A stretch of 64,000 nucleotides of DNA from Nitrospira sp. (GTDB lineage Bacteria > Nitrospirota > Thermodesulfovibrionia > UBA6902). The position numbers and the translations under genes are program-made. Shown piece after piece: positions 39,993-49,658 of the stretch; position 1 is the first letter of the stretch, and every line of letters begins with the position of its first letter. The notes under the pieces are model-generated. The model saw nothing but the letters and a program-made list of their open reading frames with translations, was not told the DNA's origin and ran no database searches. The stretch is from assembly GCA_016784355.1 (NCBI GenBank), contig JADHUV010000005.1:1-64000 (forward strand), read 5' to 3'.

Positions 39993-42900
39993 TTAAAGCT
40001 GCTTACCCACAGGAAGCTCAATCGTAAATGTACTGCCCTGCCCCTGCACACTTTCAATATCAATCTTCCCGTCATGCTTTTGAATGATATCATATACAAT
40101 GCTAAGGCCTAGACCGGTTCCCTTACCTACAGGCTTGGTTGTAAAGAACGGATCAAATATCTTCTGCACCTTGTCTTCAGGTATTCCCTGTCCCGTATCA
40201 GAAATAGCTATATACACATGACCATCGTTGCTCCAGGTCTTAATCCCGATACTTCCCTGCTTTTCTATTGCCTGAGCAGCATTAACCAATATGTTCATAA
40301 ATACCTGATTAAGCTGCTGCGGATAGCACGACACTTCCGGTATCTCACCAAAATCACGAGCGACTTCGGCCTTGTACTTCAGCTCATTCCAGACAATATT
40401 AAGAGTGCTTTCAATGCACTCATTAATATCAGCTAACTTATGCTCTGCCTGATCTATTCGCGAAAAACTCTTGAGATTCTGCACGATGACTTTTACCCTG
40501 TCAGCACCCTCAAGAGATTCTTTGATAAGATCCGCAACATCATCCAATATATATTCAATGTTGAGTTTTTTCTTCAATGCCTTCATTTCAGATGAATCAC
40601 TGTCTTTTACGGCTTCGACAAAATCATTGGAGGCATTCATATACTCCAGGAGCTTTATCATGTACTTATCAAGCGTCCTGAGATTGCTGGAAATAAAGCC
40701 CATCGGATTATTAATCTCATGTGCTACCCCTGCGGCAAGTTGGCCTATAGATGCCATTTTCTCACCCTGCAGCATCTGCGACTGGGTATTCTTAATGTTT
40801 TCATAGGCATCCTTCAATAACTCATTTTTTGTCTTTAGCACATGCATCATATTGTTAAATTGTTCTCCTATCTCCAGGATAGGATTTGAAGTTGCTTTTT
40901 TATAAACAATACACTCGGAGCAGTTGCCATATTTCTGCGCAAATTCGCCCTGAACCTGACCGCCGCAATAGGTGCCGGCAACCTGCCAGCAACGTTCCGG
41001 TTCAATCCCGTAACATGGACAATTTATCTTACCGCAATTTTTCATCTCATAGCACTTAGCCATGTAATCGTTATGAATCACTATCTCATAATCAGTATTC
41101 ATAGTGACATTCTGAATCAGGTTAGATATCTGCTCCAATGCCGTTTTAATCGCCTCCCGACTGGCCTCAATTTCTGCACTGGTATGCTCCAGTTCTTCTG
41201 TAATAGCTTTAATCTCCGTGGTTTCATGCAGTGTAATTACATTACCGGCAAGTGCCAACTCCGTGTCTTCAATCACGTATGAGGTCATAGAAAACCAGCG
41301 TCCAGAACCCTGATGATAAAGTTCTATTGACCCGGCATAAAAGGTCTGGGCAATAAGCCCCAGTTCTGAGAGTAATATCTCCCAGTCCATCCCCAATATG
41401 TCCTCATTTAATTTACCGGCAAAGCTGCATACAGGCTCATTGACCCTCTGAATCTTCCCTGCATTATCTGCCAGGATTATAAGATCTCCTACACAGTCCA
41501 TGATCTTCTGACGCTCCTTATTGGTGGCATCAAGTTCCTTAAATAAAGTCTTCAATTCATCATTTTTTACAGCAAGCTCTATATTGCTCTTATGCAGCTT
41601 ATGCTCCACCGCTTTTCTATCCGTTATGTCCTCGCAAGAGCTAAGTACACCGGTAACATTTTTACCCTCCCGAAGAACAGACATATTCCATAACATCACT
41701 CTTTCCTGACCGTCACACCTGTTAACTAAAAACTCACCTGTCTGAATTCCGTCATAACTGCCAGAAATTAAACCGGTAAAAATCTCTCTTACACGCCGCC
41801 TATCAGATGCAGTCACATACTCATCGAGCCAGTTTTTACCGATAATCATAGACTTATCACAACCCATTATCTCACAGCCCATCCTGTTTATACGCGTCAC
41901 TTCATAATCAGTATTTACAGCAATAATCATGACACCGGCAACATCGAAATAGTTCTGAGTCCTGTCGCGTTCATATGATAGCGTAGCAGCTGTCTTGAAC
42001 ATGGCCTTATTGTAAGACAATATCTGGCGTTTCAGAAAATCAAATTGCCGCTCCATTATATAAAGTTCATCCCCGGAGTCCAGTGCTGACTGGTTGGTAT
42101 TAAGCGTCTCAGAAACAAATGCGCCCATCATTGTACTTACCTTACGTACTTTTCTTGTAATAAAAAAAATGATTCCTGAAAATACCAGAAGCAGGGCTGC
42201 CGCCGTTATCGCCCTGTTTAGACGTTCCACGTTCAGCACAGATCCAATCATCAATTCATATTTCGCCTTCGATACTATATTCACAAAAAACATGTCAAAC
42301 CTGGCGACCCTTTGACTCAGCACTTCATCTTTGAACACAAGATATTTTTCTTCAATGCGTCCAATATCTGTATTCATCGGCAGCACCCTGGCATTGCTGC
42401 TGGATATAATTTTTTCGCTATTTATTAGAGCAACAATAACATCAGAGCGATAACCTCTGAGTGCATCAAGCAGAAAATCGTTATCAAGCGGGGCGACAAT
42501 CATCAGAATTGCTTCCGGAGCATTCAGCAGTCCCGGCACTTTTCGGGAAGCAATAATATACGGGATACCGCCGGCCTCAACAATATGACTTTTCAACTGA
42601 CTGGCCTCTACCAAAGCCGCCATAGGCGATAATATCTCAGGCGGCAGGACTGCAGTATCTTCATGGAAAATCTCCCTGACACGATAATGCCTGTCCAATA
42701 AAAGGGCAGATCGAATATTTAAAAAATCCTTTACAACAGATGCTCCGGCCAGCCATTCAGGTTTTTCCAGATATTCTTTATAGGTGATATCCTCCCCCTC
42801 AGACCAGGATACTGTTTCCACATAATTACGCATTCCGACATTGGAAGATATAATTTCTGCGGACTGGAAGTGAACTGCAATATAACGCTCAATTTCGACA

Positions 42901-43085
42901 TCGCGGTCAGCCGCTTCGACCCCAAGCTCCCTTACAAGTTCCTGATGAAAAATTTCCCTCAATTTCGCGGTCTGAAAATAATCCAGAATAGTCCAAATGG
43001 CAATCCCGACGATTAACGTTATTAAAAGAGATTTAACCGTTAGTGAGGTTTTGCTTGAAATATTTTTTATATAATTTCCCATCAT
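39993..43085 (-). CDS. PAS sensor histidine kinase with an embedded eight-cysteine module
   Basis: The 1030-residue protein has a membrane segment near 18-35, a periplasmic sensor of about 250 residues, a second membrane segment near 293-312, PAS domains at about 378-490 and 528-630, and a cysteine module at 678-725 (Cys678, 684, 689, 691, 699, 707, 722, 725). A coiled linker leads to HisKA with His789 in GVAHEINNP, and an ATPase domain ([37 protein letters not shown]). The module has [19 protein letters not shown] and [13 protein letters not shown], like small two-CW proteins, and may bind metal or a cluster. It probably phosphorylates the two downstream response regulators. Confidence 0.93.
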   Translation of the reverse strand: MMGNYIKNISSKTSLTVKSLLITLIVGIAIWTILDYFQTAKLREIFHQELVRELGVEAADRDVEIERYIAVHFQSAEIISSNVGMRNYVETVSWSEGEDITYKEYLEKPEWLAGASVVKDFLNIRSALLLDRHYRVREIFHEDTAVLPPEILSPMAALVEASQLKSHIVEAGGIPYIIASRKVPGLLNAPEAILMIVAPLDNDFLLDALRGYRSDVIVALINSEKIISSSNARVLPMNTDIGRIEEKYLVFKDEVLSQRVARFDMFFVNIVSKAKYELMIGSVLNVERLNRAITAAALLLVFSGIIFFITRKVRKVSTMMGAFVSETLNTNQSALDSGDELYIMERQFDFLKRQILSYNKAMFKTAATLSYERDRTQNYFDVAGVMIIAVNTDYEVTRINRMGCEIMGCDKSMIIGKNWLDEYVTASDRRRVREIFTGLISGSYDGIQTGEFLVNRCDGQERVMLWNMSVLREGKNVTGVLSSCEDITDRKAVEHKLHKSNIELAVKNDELKTLFKELDATNKERQKIMDCVGDLIILADNAGKIQRVNEPVCSFAGKLNEDILGMDWEILLSELGLIAQTFYAGSIELYHQGSGRWFSMTSYVIEDTELALAGNVITLHETTEIKAITEELEHTSAEIEASREAIKTALEQISNLIQNVTMNTDYEIVIHNDYMAKCYEMKNCGKINCPCYGIEPERCWQVAGTYCGGQVQGEFAQKYGNCSECIVYKKATSNPILEIGEQFNNMMHVLKTKNELLKDAYENIKNTQSQMLQGEKMASIGQLAAGVAHEINNPMGFISSNLRTLDKYMIKLLEYMNASNDFVEAVKDSDSSEMKALKKKLNIEYILDDVADLIKESLEGADRVKVIVQNLKSFSRIDQAEHKLADINECIESTLNIVWNELKYKAEVARDFGEIPEVSCYPQQLNQVFMNILVNAAQAIEKQGSIGIKTWSNDGHVYIAISDTGQGIPEDKVQKIFDPFFTTKPVGKGTGLGLSIVYDIIQKHDGKIDIESVQGQGSTFTIELPVGKQL

Positions 43086-43257
43086 TCAGATGACTTTCTA
43101 TTTGCTATATATTATGAAATTCATGACTTCTGCTGCGCCTGTAAAAAATAACCTGTCCACGAGATGGGCAGCCTGAAATGGCAAGATCCTGCCTCATATT
43201 ATATGCATCGGATTTAGCATCAAAAACCTTGAAAAGATAAACAAACCCCGAAGCTTA

Positions 43258-44091
43258 TCAAGCTTTATCATCCCCATCTGCTTTGCATTGTTTCGCATTA
43301 ATAGCCTTCAACTCCTTGTTTCGGAGTTCCAGGATATGCATCATGTTATTAAACTGCTCCCCGATCTCAAATATAGGACCTGCTATGGCATCCTGAAAAA
43401 CATTACATTTGGAACAATTGCCATACTTCTGCGCAAAAGCACCCTGGACCTCTCCCCCGCAAAAAGTACCCGCCATCTGCCAGCATCTCATGGCTCCCTT
43501 GCCATGGCAGACACAATCCGTCTTCTTGCAGTCTTTAACCTCATAACATGCCTTCAGATGAGGATTATCAAACCTGGCCCCGGATTTCCTGTTTTCAATT
43601 ACACTCCTGATCAGCTCAGATACTTTATCAAGGGCCTGCTCAAACTCCCTGCGATGCTCTCCAATCTCAACATTCCTTACCTCCAGGGCCTTGCCGATGC
43701 TCCTGACCTGAGTGGTATCATGCAGCATCACCACTATACCTTCCTCATCAGTACCCTCTGATTTATAGGGGTGCGTAACAATCTCATAACACTTACTAGT
43801 AGGCTTATGAAGCATTTCCACGCTGCCGGCAAAAAAAGTATCCGCCTCCATATCGCTGTCATATAAAAGCTGTTCCCAATCCGCGCCGATAAGTTGATCC
43901 TCCGACTTTCCGACAAGCCGGGCAAAAGCACCATTATATTCTTTGATTTTCCCCTTGCTGTCAGCAAGGACAATGCACTCCTTAACACTATTCATCGCCA
44001 CAGTCCACTCTCCTGAGGCACTCACCGGCTTTGCATTTCTTTTAATTAATCTCTCAATTTCCGTAAGCAGTTCTTTGTTATCCTTATTCAT
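43258..44091 (-). CDS. PAS protein with the same eight-cysteine module, no kinase domain
   Basis: The 277-residue cytoplasmic protein has one PAS domain (about 28-130), a coiled segment, and a cysteine module at 182-229 (Cys182, 188, 193, 195, 203, 211, 226, 229) followed by [20 protein letters not shown]. Spacing of all eight cysteines equals that in the neighbouring kinase, and the PAS also resembles the kinase's second PAS (IGADWEQLL, TFFAGSVEMLHK), so it looks like a partial duplication of kinase residues about 525-760. It has no output domain. A sigma-28-like promoter lies upstream at 44166-44192. Confidence 0.85.
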   Translation of the reverse strand: MNKDNKELLTEIERLIKRNAKPVSASGEWTVAMNSVKECIVLADSKGKIKEYNGAFARLVGKSEDQLIGADWEQLLYDSDMEADTFFAGSVEMLHKPTSKCYEIVTHPYKSEGTDEEGIVVMLHDTTQVRSIGKALEVRNVEIGEHRREFEQALDKVSELIRSVIENRKSGARFDNPHLKACYEVKDCKKTDCVCHGKGAMRCWQMAGTFCGGEVQGAFAQKYGNCSKCNVFQDAIAGPIFEIGEQFNNMMHILELRNKELKAINAKQCKADGDDKA

Positions 44092-44165
44092 AATGCCATT
44101 GTTCCTTTTCCTTTATTAAGCTAAAAGATTTTTATCACTGTTACGATATTAATATCTCAATAAAT

Positions 44166-44192
44166 ATATCGGATTGCTAATAAAAAAGCTTA
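44166..44192 (-). promoter_or_regulatory. candidate sigma-28-type promoter of the cysteine-module operon
   Basis: On the minus strand TAAGCTTT, 11 bases, then TCCGATAT has the spacing of the flagellar sigma-28 promoters seen in front of the chemoreceptors, with two mismatches in each box. It would start transcription about 67 bases before the gene at 44091. Confidence 0.4.
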
Positions 44193-44366
44193 AGGATATA
44201 CCTACTATCTGTGTATGATACAAATTAAATTACTTGGCAAGTTTTTCATCCATCAAAATATCTGAGCTATTTTTCAAAATCATACAATCCATAAACTGTA
44301 TTAAGTTTTAATCCATATTGCCATATAAATATCACATTTTATAGTTTTCAGCAGGCAACTAAAACG

Positions 44367-44809
44367 TTATGCCCGGAAAAATCTATTCAGTTTGTTATAT
44401 ACCGCAGAACCAAGACAAATATTCAGAGTTCCGGCTAAAACGGCAAATGTGCCTACAGCAAAAACAATATTCCAGGCTATAAAATACTGACCCAATGAAA
44501 TAAAAATAAGGCTGAGCATTAACATTAAAGCCCCAAGTCCGCAGGCAAAAATATCAGCATTTCCATTTAAATCACTAATGGATCCTTCATTCTCAGCACA
44601 AGGAATCCGCTTTGTAAGCTTAATATATAAAAGAAAGGGGTATATTTCGGACTTGCCACCGCACTGATAAACATAATTAAACAACAGATGGCAACCAGTG
44701 GGACATTGTGAGCAGCAAAGGCAATAAATATTGCTATTCCTAGAAGCAATCTCTGAAATCTTTTTGCCTGCTTATGCACGCATGACTCTTGACCGTCTTT
44801 TTCACCCAT
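44367..44809 (-). pseudogene. DUF4395-like membrane protein split by a frameshift
   Basis: Two overlapping frames make one sensible protein. The first half starts at 44809 (MGEKDGQESCVHKQAKRFQR) and gives the helices LLLGIAIFIAFAAHNVPLVA and CCLIMFISAVASPKYTPFF; its frame is lost near 44620-44635 in a TTTTATATATT tract. The other frame continues YIKLTKRIPCAENEG and two further helices, ending LNICLGSAVYNKLNRFF. A P-rich turn after helix two and a G-x-C/S-x-x-Y ending fit DUF4395 integral membrane proteins. One missing base restores the fusion, so this is a recent mutation or a sequencing error. Confidence 0.6.
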
Positions 44810-45048
44810 AATAATAACCTTTGTGTGCCCCCTGAATGTACCGGAAAAAATCATTTACTCCTTACGATAATGCTTATTATATCGGATTTTCAGCACTCAG
44901 CCTTTAATTTCCCTAAGGGATTACCTTAAGCACACTAGAAGTATAAGGTACAGTCATCTGCCTGCATTCAGCACATAGCACTAGTTTTGTCAGGAAATAA
45001 GAGGCCATCACCTTCTGCTTCAAGCACGGTTTATGCTATTATGGAACG

Positions 45049-45741
45049 ATGATAAACAAGAAAATTCTTATAGTTGAAGATGAAGTCAAGATCTCTGATA
45101 TCGTGAAGGCATATCTGGAAAAAGAAGGCTTTACAACAACTGTAGCGCCTACCGGGCAAAAAGCCATCTCTTTACTGAAAGAACGATATGACCTGATTAT
45201 ACTGGATCTCATGCTTCCTGATATGTCCGGGGAGGACATCTGCCAGGTCGTAAGAGAGGACTCCGATACACCTATTATCATGCTTACGGCAAAAAGTGAT
45301 GAAGACGACCGGATTCACGGACTTGGAATCGGGGCAGACGATTATGTGGTCAAGCCCTTCAGTCCCAGGGAGCTTGTGGCACGGGTCAAGGCCCACCTCC
45401 GACGCGTTAAAGGGAAAAAAGATACTTCCAGTTTCAACAGCAGGGATCTGGTCATAGACCCGCTGAGATTCGAGGTAAGAAAAAATGATATCACTGTTAT
45501 ACTTACCCCGACAGAATTCAAACTGCTGCAATGTCTATCTGAACATCCCGGACAAGTCTTTACCAGACTGCAGCTTGTCAATGTAATCCTGGGCTATGAC
45601 TTTGAGGGCTATGACAGGACCATTGATGCCCACATAAAAAATATACGCCATAAAATCGAGGACAACCAGAAGTCCCCCTCCTATATTAAAACAGTCTATG
45701 GAATAGGATATAAATTTTCCGGACAGGCTGATGCGGACTAA
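45049..45741 (+). CDS. OmpR/PhoB-family response regulator
   Basis: The 230-residue protein has a receiver domain (ILIVEDEVKISDIVKAYLEK, phospho-acceptor in LIILDLMLPDMSGEDI, LTAKSDEDDRIHGLGIGADD, VKPFSPRELVARV) and a winged-helix DNA-binding domain (LTPTEFKLLQCLSEHPGQVF, YDRTIDAHIKNIRHKIED, VYGIGYKF). It is a transcription factor activated by the kinase encoded next, with which it overlaps by 11 bases. The targets are unknown. No strong ribosome-binding site is visible. Confidence 0.95.
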   Translation: MINKKILIVEDEVKISDIVKAYLEKEGFTTTVAPTGQKAISLLKERYDLIILDLMLPDMSGEDICQVVREDSDTPIIMLTAKSDEDDRIHGLGIGADDYVVKPFSPRELVARVKAHLRRVKGKKDTSSFNSRDLVIDPLRFEVRKNDITVILTPTEFKLLQCLSEHPGQVFTRLQLVNVILGYDFEGYDRTIDAHIKNIRHKIEDNQKSPSYIKTVYGIGYKFSGQADAD

Positions 45742-47092
45742 ACTTTTCTGCTCATTCATTGCGGTTATTCTGCTTGCACTTCTCTCAAATGTCGTCTTTG
45801 AAAAACTGATAATCCGGGACTTTAACAATTACATTCTTGGAACCGCGGAAGACAGGACTTACTGGATAATGGCCTCTGTCGAGGGAAGCCACAGCGACAG
45901 CGGATGGAATATGACTCTGCTGGCAGAATCTGTCCACTGGAGCATGATGCTGGGGTTTGAAACATATATAGAGGATATGTACGGCGAAAAGGTCCTCTCC
46001 TCAACCGATGTACTGGCAACGATGAATCCAAACATGATCACCAGAATGAGTTCCCTTTTAAACCTTACCTCCATCACAGGCGAATTTACGTGGTACCCGT
46101 TATTTGCACAGGGGGAAGAACTGGGCAAACTGTATGTAAGGCCAGTTGAAAAACTCGGCACTGTTGCGCTGAAGGAAGAGATATTCAGACAGCGGGGTAA
46201 AGAGTTTCTCGCCATCTCTTTCCTTATTGCCGGAGGCGGTGCTGTTGCGCTTTCTTTCCTTTTTTCCAGCTACCTCTCAAAACCCATCCGCAGACTCACT
46301 GCCTCCGCTGAAAAGATTGCCGGTGGAGATTTCTCTGTACGCCAGCCAGTCAGGCCCAGAAAAAAGAGTGATGAAATAGACCGCCTGACCAGCACTTTTA
46401 ATTATATGGCCGAGGCCCTCAGAAAAGAGGATGAGCTTCGCAAGCACCTTACTTCCAATATCGCTCACGAACTTCGCACCCCCTTAACTATAATAAAAGG
46501 CAATCTTGAGGCCGTTGATGACGGGATAATAACCGACACAAAGACAGTCATGGCTACAATCAGACAAGAGATTCATAGGATAATAGAACTTGTCGAGGGT
46601 ATAGAGGATGTTACACGGGCAGAGGCAAGTTTTTTTCGAAGAGGAGAACCTGAGACCATAAACCTGAAACATTTTATTGAGGACGCTGTCAGCCCATTCA
46701 CAAAGCTCGCTGAAAGAAAAAATATATATATAAAAACGAGTGGTCCATCATTAAATGTCGAGACCTACCCTGATAAGCTGCACATAATATTGAAAAACCT
46801 GCTTTCCAATGCTTACAAGTTCACCGACAGTGGAGGCATAACAATTCACTGGAATTCAATAGAACGCACTGAAACTAAAGGCTTTTATATAGATATCGAG
46901 GACACTGGCAGGGGCATTGAAACTGCTAGTCTGCCGGAGATCTTTAAACGCTTTCACAAGGGCGAAGATTCCGACGGCAAAGGACTTGGCCTCTCAATTG
47001 TACAGGAACTTGTCAGGGTCATAGGTGGAGAGGTCGAAGTCTCCAGCCATGAGGGAACGGGATCAAAATTTAAACTTAGATTTTACGCCTAA
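45731..47092 (+). CDS. two-component sensor histidine kinase (BaeS-like layout)
   Basis: The 453-residue protein has a membrane segment near 5-25, a periplasmic loop of about 130 residues, a second membrane segment near 158-178, HAMP (SKPIRRLTASAEKIAGGDFS), HisKA with the histidine in NIAHELRTPLTIIKGNLEA, and an ATPase domain (LLSNAYKFTDSGG, DTGRGIETASLPEIFKRF, GKGLGLSIVQEL). It pairs with the preceding regulator. The signal is unknown; the genes for the CYCXC and TlpA-like selenoproteins lie just downstream. Confidence 0.94.
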   Translation: MRTKLFCSFIAVILLALLSNVVFEKLIIRDFNNYILGTAEDRTYWIMASVEGSHSDSGWNMTLLAESVHWSMMLGFETYIEDMYGEKVLSSTDVLATMNPNMITRMSSLLNLTSITGEFTWYPLFAQGEELGKLYVRPVEKLGTVALKEEIFRQRGKEFLAISFLIAGGGAVALSFLFSSYLSKPIRRLTASAEKIAGGDFSVRQPVRPRKKSDEIDRLTSTFNYMAEALRKEDELRKHLTSNIAHELRTPLTIIKGNLEAVDDGIITDTKTVMATIRQEIHRIIELVEGIEDVTRAEASFFRRGEPETINLKHFIEDAVSPFTKLAERKNIYIKTSGPSLNVETYPDKLHIILKNLLSNAYKFTDSGGITIHWNSIERTETKGFYIDIEDTGRGIETASLPEIFKRFHKGEDSDGKGLGLSIVQELVRVIGGEVEVSSHEGTGSKFKLRFYA

Positions 47093-47204
47093 TGATAAAT
47101 TCGCTTATGCATTCTATGAGTACCGCCCCAAATAACAGGACCGAGCATTTCATATTTTCTTCACTATTTACTGTTAAGTTAGTCTATAAGGTGACAAAAT
47201 CAAT

Positions 47205-47528
47205 ATGAGACATTCAGCTTTACAGACAACCCTGATATTATTAATACTAGCCTGGTCTATTACTGGCTTTGCCCAGCACCACAAAAAGCCGGTAACCCCA
47301 TACGGGGACTTTGGGAGTGACTGTTCCCACTACGGAAATTGCAAAAAGCACATGACACATGAAGAGGCAAAAAAAGCCATGATAGAATATTATCATCACA
47401 AGGGTATGCATGTTGAGCTTGAGAACAACAAGGGCAGGTTTATAAGGGCAAAGGTAAAGAAAAATGACAAGGTAGTGGACAGGATTATCTTTGACCGCCG
47501 CACAGGACGGGTAAAATCGATTTACTAA
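47205..47528 (+). CDS. small secreted protein of unknown function
   Basis: The 107-residue protein has a clear signal peptide (ALQTTLILLILAWSITGFAQ) and a mature part with two cysteines (GSDCSHYGNCKKHM), a helical EEAKKAMIEYYHHKGMHVE segment and an ending KVVDRIIFDRRTGRVKSIY that looks like a two-strand ligand or PepSY-like repeat. AAGGTG lies 11 bases before the ATG. I do not recognise a family. It is followed after 18 bases by a membrane selenoprotein gene, so the two probably share a transcript. Confidence 0.7.
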   Translation: MRHSALQTTLILLILAWSITGFAQHHKKPVTPYGDFGSDCSHYGNCKKHMTHEEAKKAMIEYYHHKGMHVELENNKGRFIRAKVKKNDKVVDRIIFDRRTGRVKSIY

Positions 47529-47546
47529 TTGAACAAGGAGGGAATC

Positions 47547-48002
47547 ATGGGAAGTAAAAATAAAACGGCTGAACCGCCAGAAAAAACAGGCAAGCAAGGC
47601 ATAGCACTATGGGTTGTTGCCGGCATAGTTGTTGTGGTGGTAGTTCTTGCCATATCCGGCAACCTGCCATTTATCGGCAGCAAGGCGGAGGGAGGAAAGT
47701 CATTTAATCTTACAGGTAAAGAAACCAGACCTGTCATAGATGCTGCCCAATTCACCGGACAGACCAGGCAGTCATATGCTGCGGCCAAAAAATATCCCGA
47801 TGCGTTTAATGAAGTATTCTGTTATTGCTACTGTGACCAGCCGCCGTTTCATCATAAGACACTGCTGAGCTGTTTCGTGAATAACCACGGAGCCGGTTGA
47901 CAACTCTGCCAGAAGGAGGCCTTGAGGGTCGCCCAATTAGTAGAAGAAGGAAAGTCGATTACAGATATCAAAAAAGCAATTGACAGAGAGTTCGGTAATT
48001 AA
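47547..48002 (+). CDS. CYCXC-family membrane selenoprotein (UGA at codon 118)
   Basis: The 151-residue product starts at the ATG at 47547, eight bases downstream of AAGGAGGG. One membrane segment follows (GIALWVVAGIVVVVVVLAIS), then an extracytoplasmic domain with FCYCYCDQPPFHHKTLLSCF. An in-frame TGA at 47898-47900 falls in NHGAG-U-QLC, and the frame continues for 33 more sensible codons (QKEALRVAQLVEEGKSITDI, then KKAIDREFGN) to TAA at 48000. Family members known as CYCXC (seleno)proteins have a U/C-x-x-C at this place. A hairpin follows the TGA. If UGA were a stop, the conserved C-terminal helix would be lost. Function is unknown; the cysteines suggest a redox or metal role. Confidence 0.88.
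47909..47927 (+). promoter_or_regulatory. bacterial SECIS-like hairpin of the CYCXC gene
   Basis: AAGG (47913-47916) pairs with CCTT (47920-47923) around the loop AGG, with an outer CC/GG pair beyond a two-by-two internal loop. The loop guanine at 47918 is 18 bases after the UGA. This fits the bacterial SECIS rule of a small apical loop with a guanine among its first two bases at 16-37 bases downstream. Confidence 0.6.
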
Positions 48003-48108
48003 TTTTGTAAAGAAAGGGGCAAGGGCATAAAGGGACAAGCCTGCCGGCAGGTAGGGGCACAGAGTGGAAATGGATACAGCTTGTGCTCTATGATTTATAT
48101 AAATAAGT

Positions 48109-48138
48109 ACGGGGATCTCAAATTGAGATCCCCGTTTT
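48109..48138 (+). terminator. terminator after the CYCXC selenoprotein gene
   Basis: A perfect 12-base-pair stem, ACGGGGATCTCA/TGAGATCCCCGT, with the loop AAT is followed by TTTTAT. It lies about 107 bases past the TAA at 48002. Confidence 0.85.
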
Positions 48139-48522
48139 ATATATTTTCAGAATGATATTTATAGCAGCTTTTTCAGTTAACTATAAATAACCCTTTTAAC
48201 TGGTGTTAACATGTCCCCCCCTGTAGACTTCAGGATGTGTTTAAAAATTCGCCGTGCGGGGGTGACGGCCCCACACGACGTGTCGATTCGACCAACAAAG
48301 GCCGCCCTACGAATCCTTCCGAGCCGTTACGATTAATTGAGAAATCAATCTGTCATTCCGGACTCGATCCGCAATCCCCTGTTATAACTGGGGAGCCTGA
48401 ACTAAATTCAGGATGACATATGGTGTAATCAGGGTTTCCTTACACTGAAGGTTTCTGATAGGATTAAAAGACAAAAAAACATTTAAAAAGGGTTGTTAAT
48501 TATAAATTAACGATCAAACCAT
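48139..48522. other. intergenic spacer with a GC-rich block and a dispersed repeat
   Basis: Between the terminator and the TlpA-like gene there is no frame that I can support. At 48245-48335 the sequence is markedly more GC-rich than its surroundings, without a recognisable product. At 48351-48418 it carries a palindromic dispersed repeat, listed separately. Confidence 0.5.
48351..48418 (-). repeat. dispersed palindromic repeat, copy 1
   Basis: The unit begins TGTCAT and ends ATGACA on the plus strand, and each half is itself a small hairpin (CGGA-CTCGA-TCCG and CCTGAA-CTAAA-TTCAGG). Its reverse complement aligns well with the unit at 60608-60672: both read TGTCATCCTGAA, a short loop, TTCAGG, then TCCCCAG. 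It lies between genes, as expected for REP-like elements. Confidence 0.75.
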
Positions 48523-49131
48523 TTACTGATCAATAAGCTTCTGGATCAACTCCTTAAATTCATCATTGTCCCAATCTTTATAACCAAGCGCCGAGGCAAT
48601 AACATTGCCCTGCTTATCAATAAGCATCTTGGCAGGAGTAGATCTTATCCCGAACATACTGCTTACCTGCCCGGTTTCATCTAAAAGATTTGCATAAGAA
48701 AGGCCATGCTTTTTCACAGATTTTCCAACGGTAGCCTGATCCTCTCCCATATCAATCCCGACAAGCTCAAATTTGGCATCTTTAAAGTGACGACTTAATT
48801 TCTCCAGGGAAGGCAACTCCTTCCTGCACCATGGTCACCAGGTAGTCCAGAAACTCAAAAGTACAACCTTACCCCTGTAATCGCTCAGCGAAACCGTTCT
48901 GCCGTCCACGGCCTTTAACTGAAAATCCGGAGCGACAGTTCCGGCCTTAAGCTGATACATACCGGTTGAGGTTATCAACTCTGCAATGCTCCCGGATATA
49001 ACAGTGGACTCTCCCTGCGGTTCATCACCTTTACATCCCGGAACAAAAATCAGAACAAATCCGAGCATTGTCAGAGCAAATAAATTCAGTAAATGTTTTT
49101 TCATATGCTGCTTCCTTACCGCTTTTTTCAT
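48523..49131 (-). CDS. TlpA/ResA-like thioredoxin lipoprotein with UPWC redox motif (selenoprotein)
   Basis: The frame runs in one register from 49131 to 48523 except for a TGA at 48835-48837. Across it the protein reads LLSFWTTW-U-PWCRKELPSLEKL, so UGA occupies the first position of the thioredoxin CxxC motif. Upstream are a lipoprotein-like signal (FVLIFVPGC), the TlpA opening APDFQLKAVDGRTVSLSDYR and GKVVL; downstream are FELVGIDMGEDQATVGK, the cis-proline region IRSTPAKMLIDKQG and a closing helix, giving about 202 residues. A strong hairpin follows the UGA. An internal ATG at 49104 after AAGGAAG is an alternative start. It would act as an extracytoplasmic thiol-disulfide or selenol reductase. 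Confidence 0.92.
48805..48826 (-). promoter_or_regulatory. bacterial SECIS-like hairpin of the TlpA-like gene
   Basis: On the minus strand, eight bases after the UGA, CAGGAAGG pairs with CCTTCCCTG (eight pairs, one bulged C) around the five-base loop AGTTG. The loop guanine is the 18th base after the UGA. The stem is far stronger than needed for chance and fits the bacterial SECIS geometry. Confidence 0.8.
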
Positions 49132-49256
49132 TTATTACACCACCTTAATAGCATCCAGTTCCTCCTTAGTTATTTAATGCCACACTACTAATCTGCACTG
49201 TAGATTAACAGTTCAGAACAATATGAAGCCAATTATATGAAGCCAATTAAATGACA

Positions 49257-49658
49257 TCAGTAGACATTCCCGTAATAATCTTCAATTATCTGTCCGTGAT
49301 CAAAGGCAATATCCTCGGGCAGACTGTCTCTTGAAAATACCCCTATTTCCTTCGCATCATCAGCCGCCTCAGGCTTGCCCTCTGCCGTCGCTATAAAAAT
49401 TGTAGACACAGTGTGATGTCTGGGATCCCTTGCCGGGTCAGAGTATGTGTGAAACTGCCTGAGTATATTTATATCAAGACAGGTTTCCTCTTTCATCTCA
49501 CGAATAACAGCCTCTTCAAGAGTTTCCCCTATATCTACAAAACCTCCGGGCAGAGCCCATCCGTAGGGCGGATTCTTTCTTTTAATAAGTACAATCCCGC
49601 CATTTATTTCTATGATCGCATCAACCGTTATATGAGGTGTCTCAGGGGTATAAACCAT
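49257..49658 (-). CDS. NUDIX hydrolase, probably ADP-ribose pyrophosphatase-like
   Basis: The 133-residue protein has a complete NUDIX box, [21 protein letters not shown] followed by TCLD, preceded by [18 protein letters not shown]. Such short proteins often cleave ADP-ribose or other nucleoside diphosphate derivatives; the substrate is not certain. Its ATG overlaps the hfq stop (TAATG), so it is translationally coupled to hfq and belongs to the mutL-miaA-hfq run. Confidence 0.93.
   Translation of the reverse strand: MVYTPETPHITVDAIIEINGGIVLIKRKNPPYGWALPGGFVDIGETLEEAVIREMKEETCLDINILRQFHTYSDPARDPRHHTVSTIFIATAEGKPEAADDAKEIGVFSRDSLPEDIAFDHGQIIEDYYGNVY

Noticed and set aside
48523-49131. Reading the TlpA-like locus as two genes or a nonsense pseudogene
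   Set aside because: The register is continuous, the TGA is exactly at a catalytic cysteine position and a SECIS-like hairpin follows.
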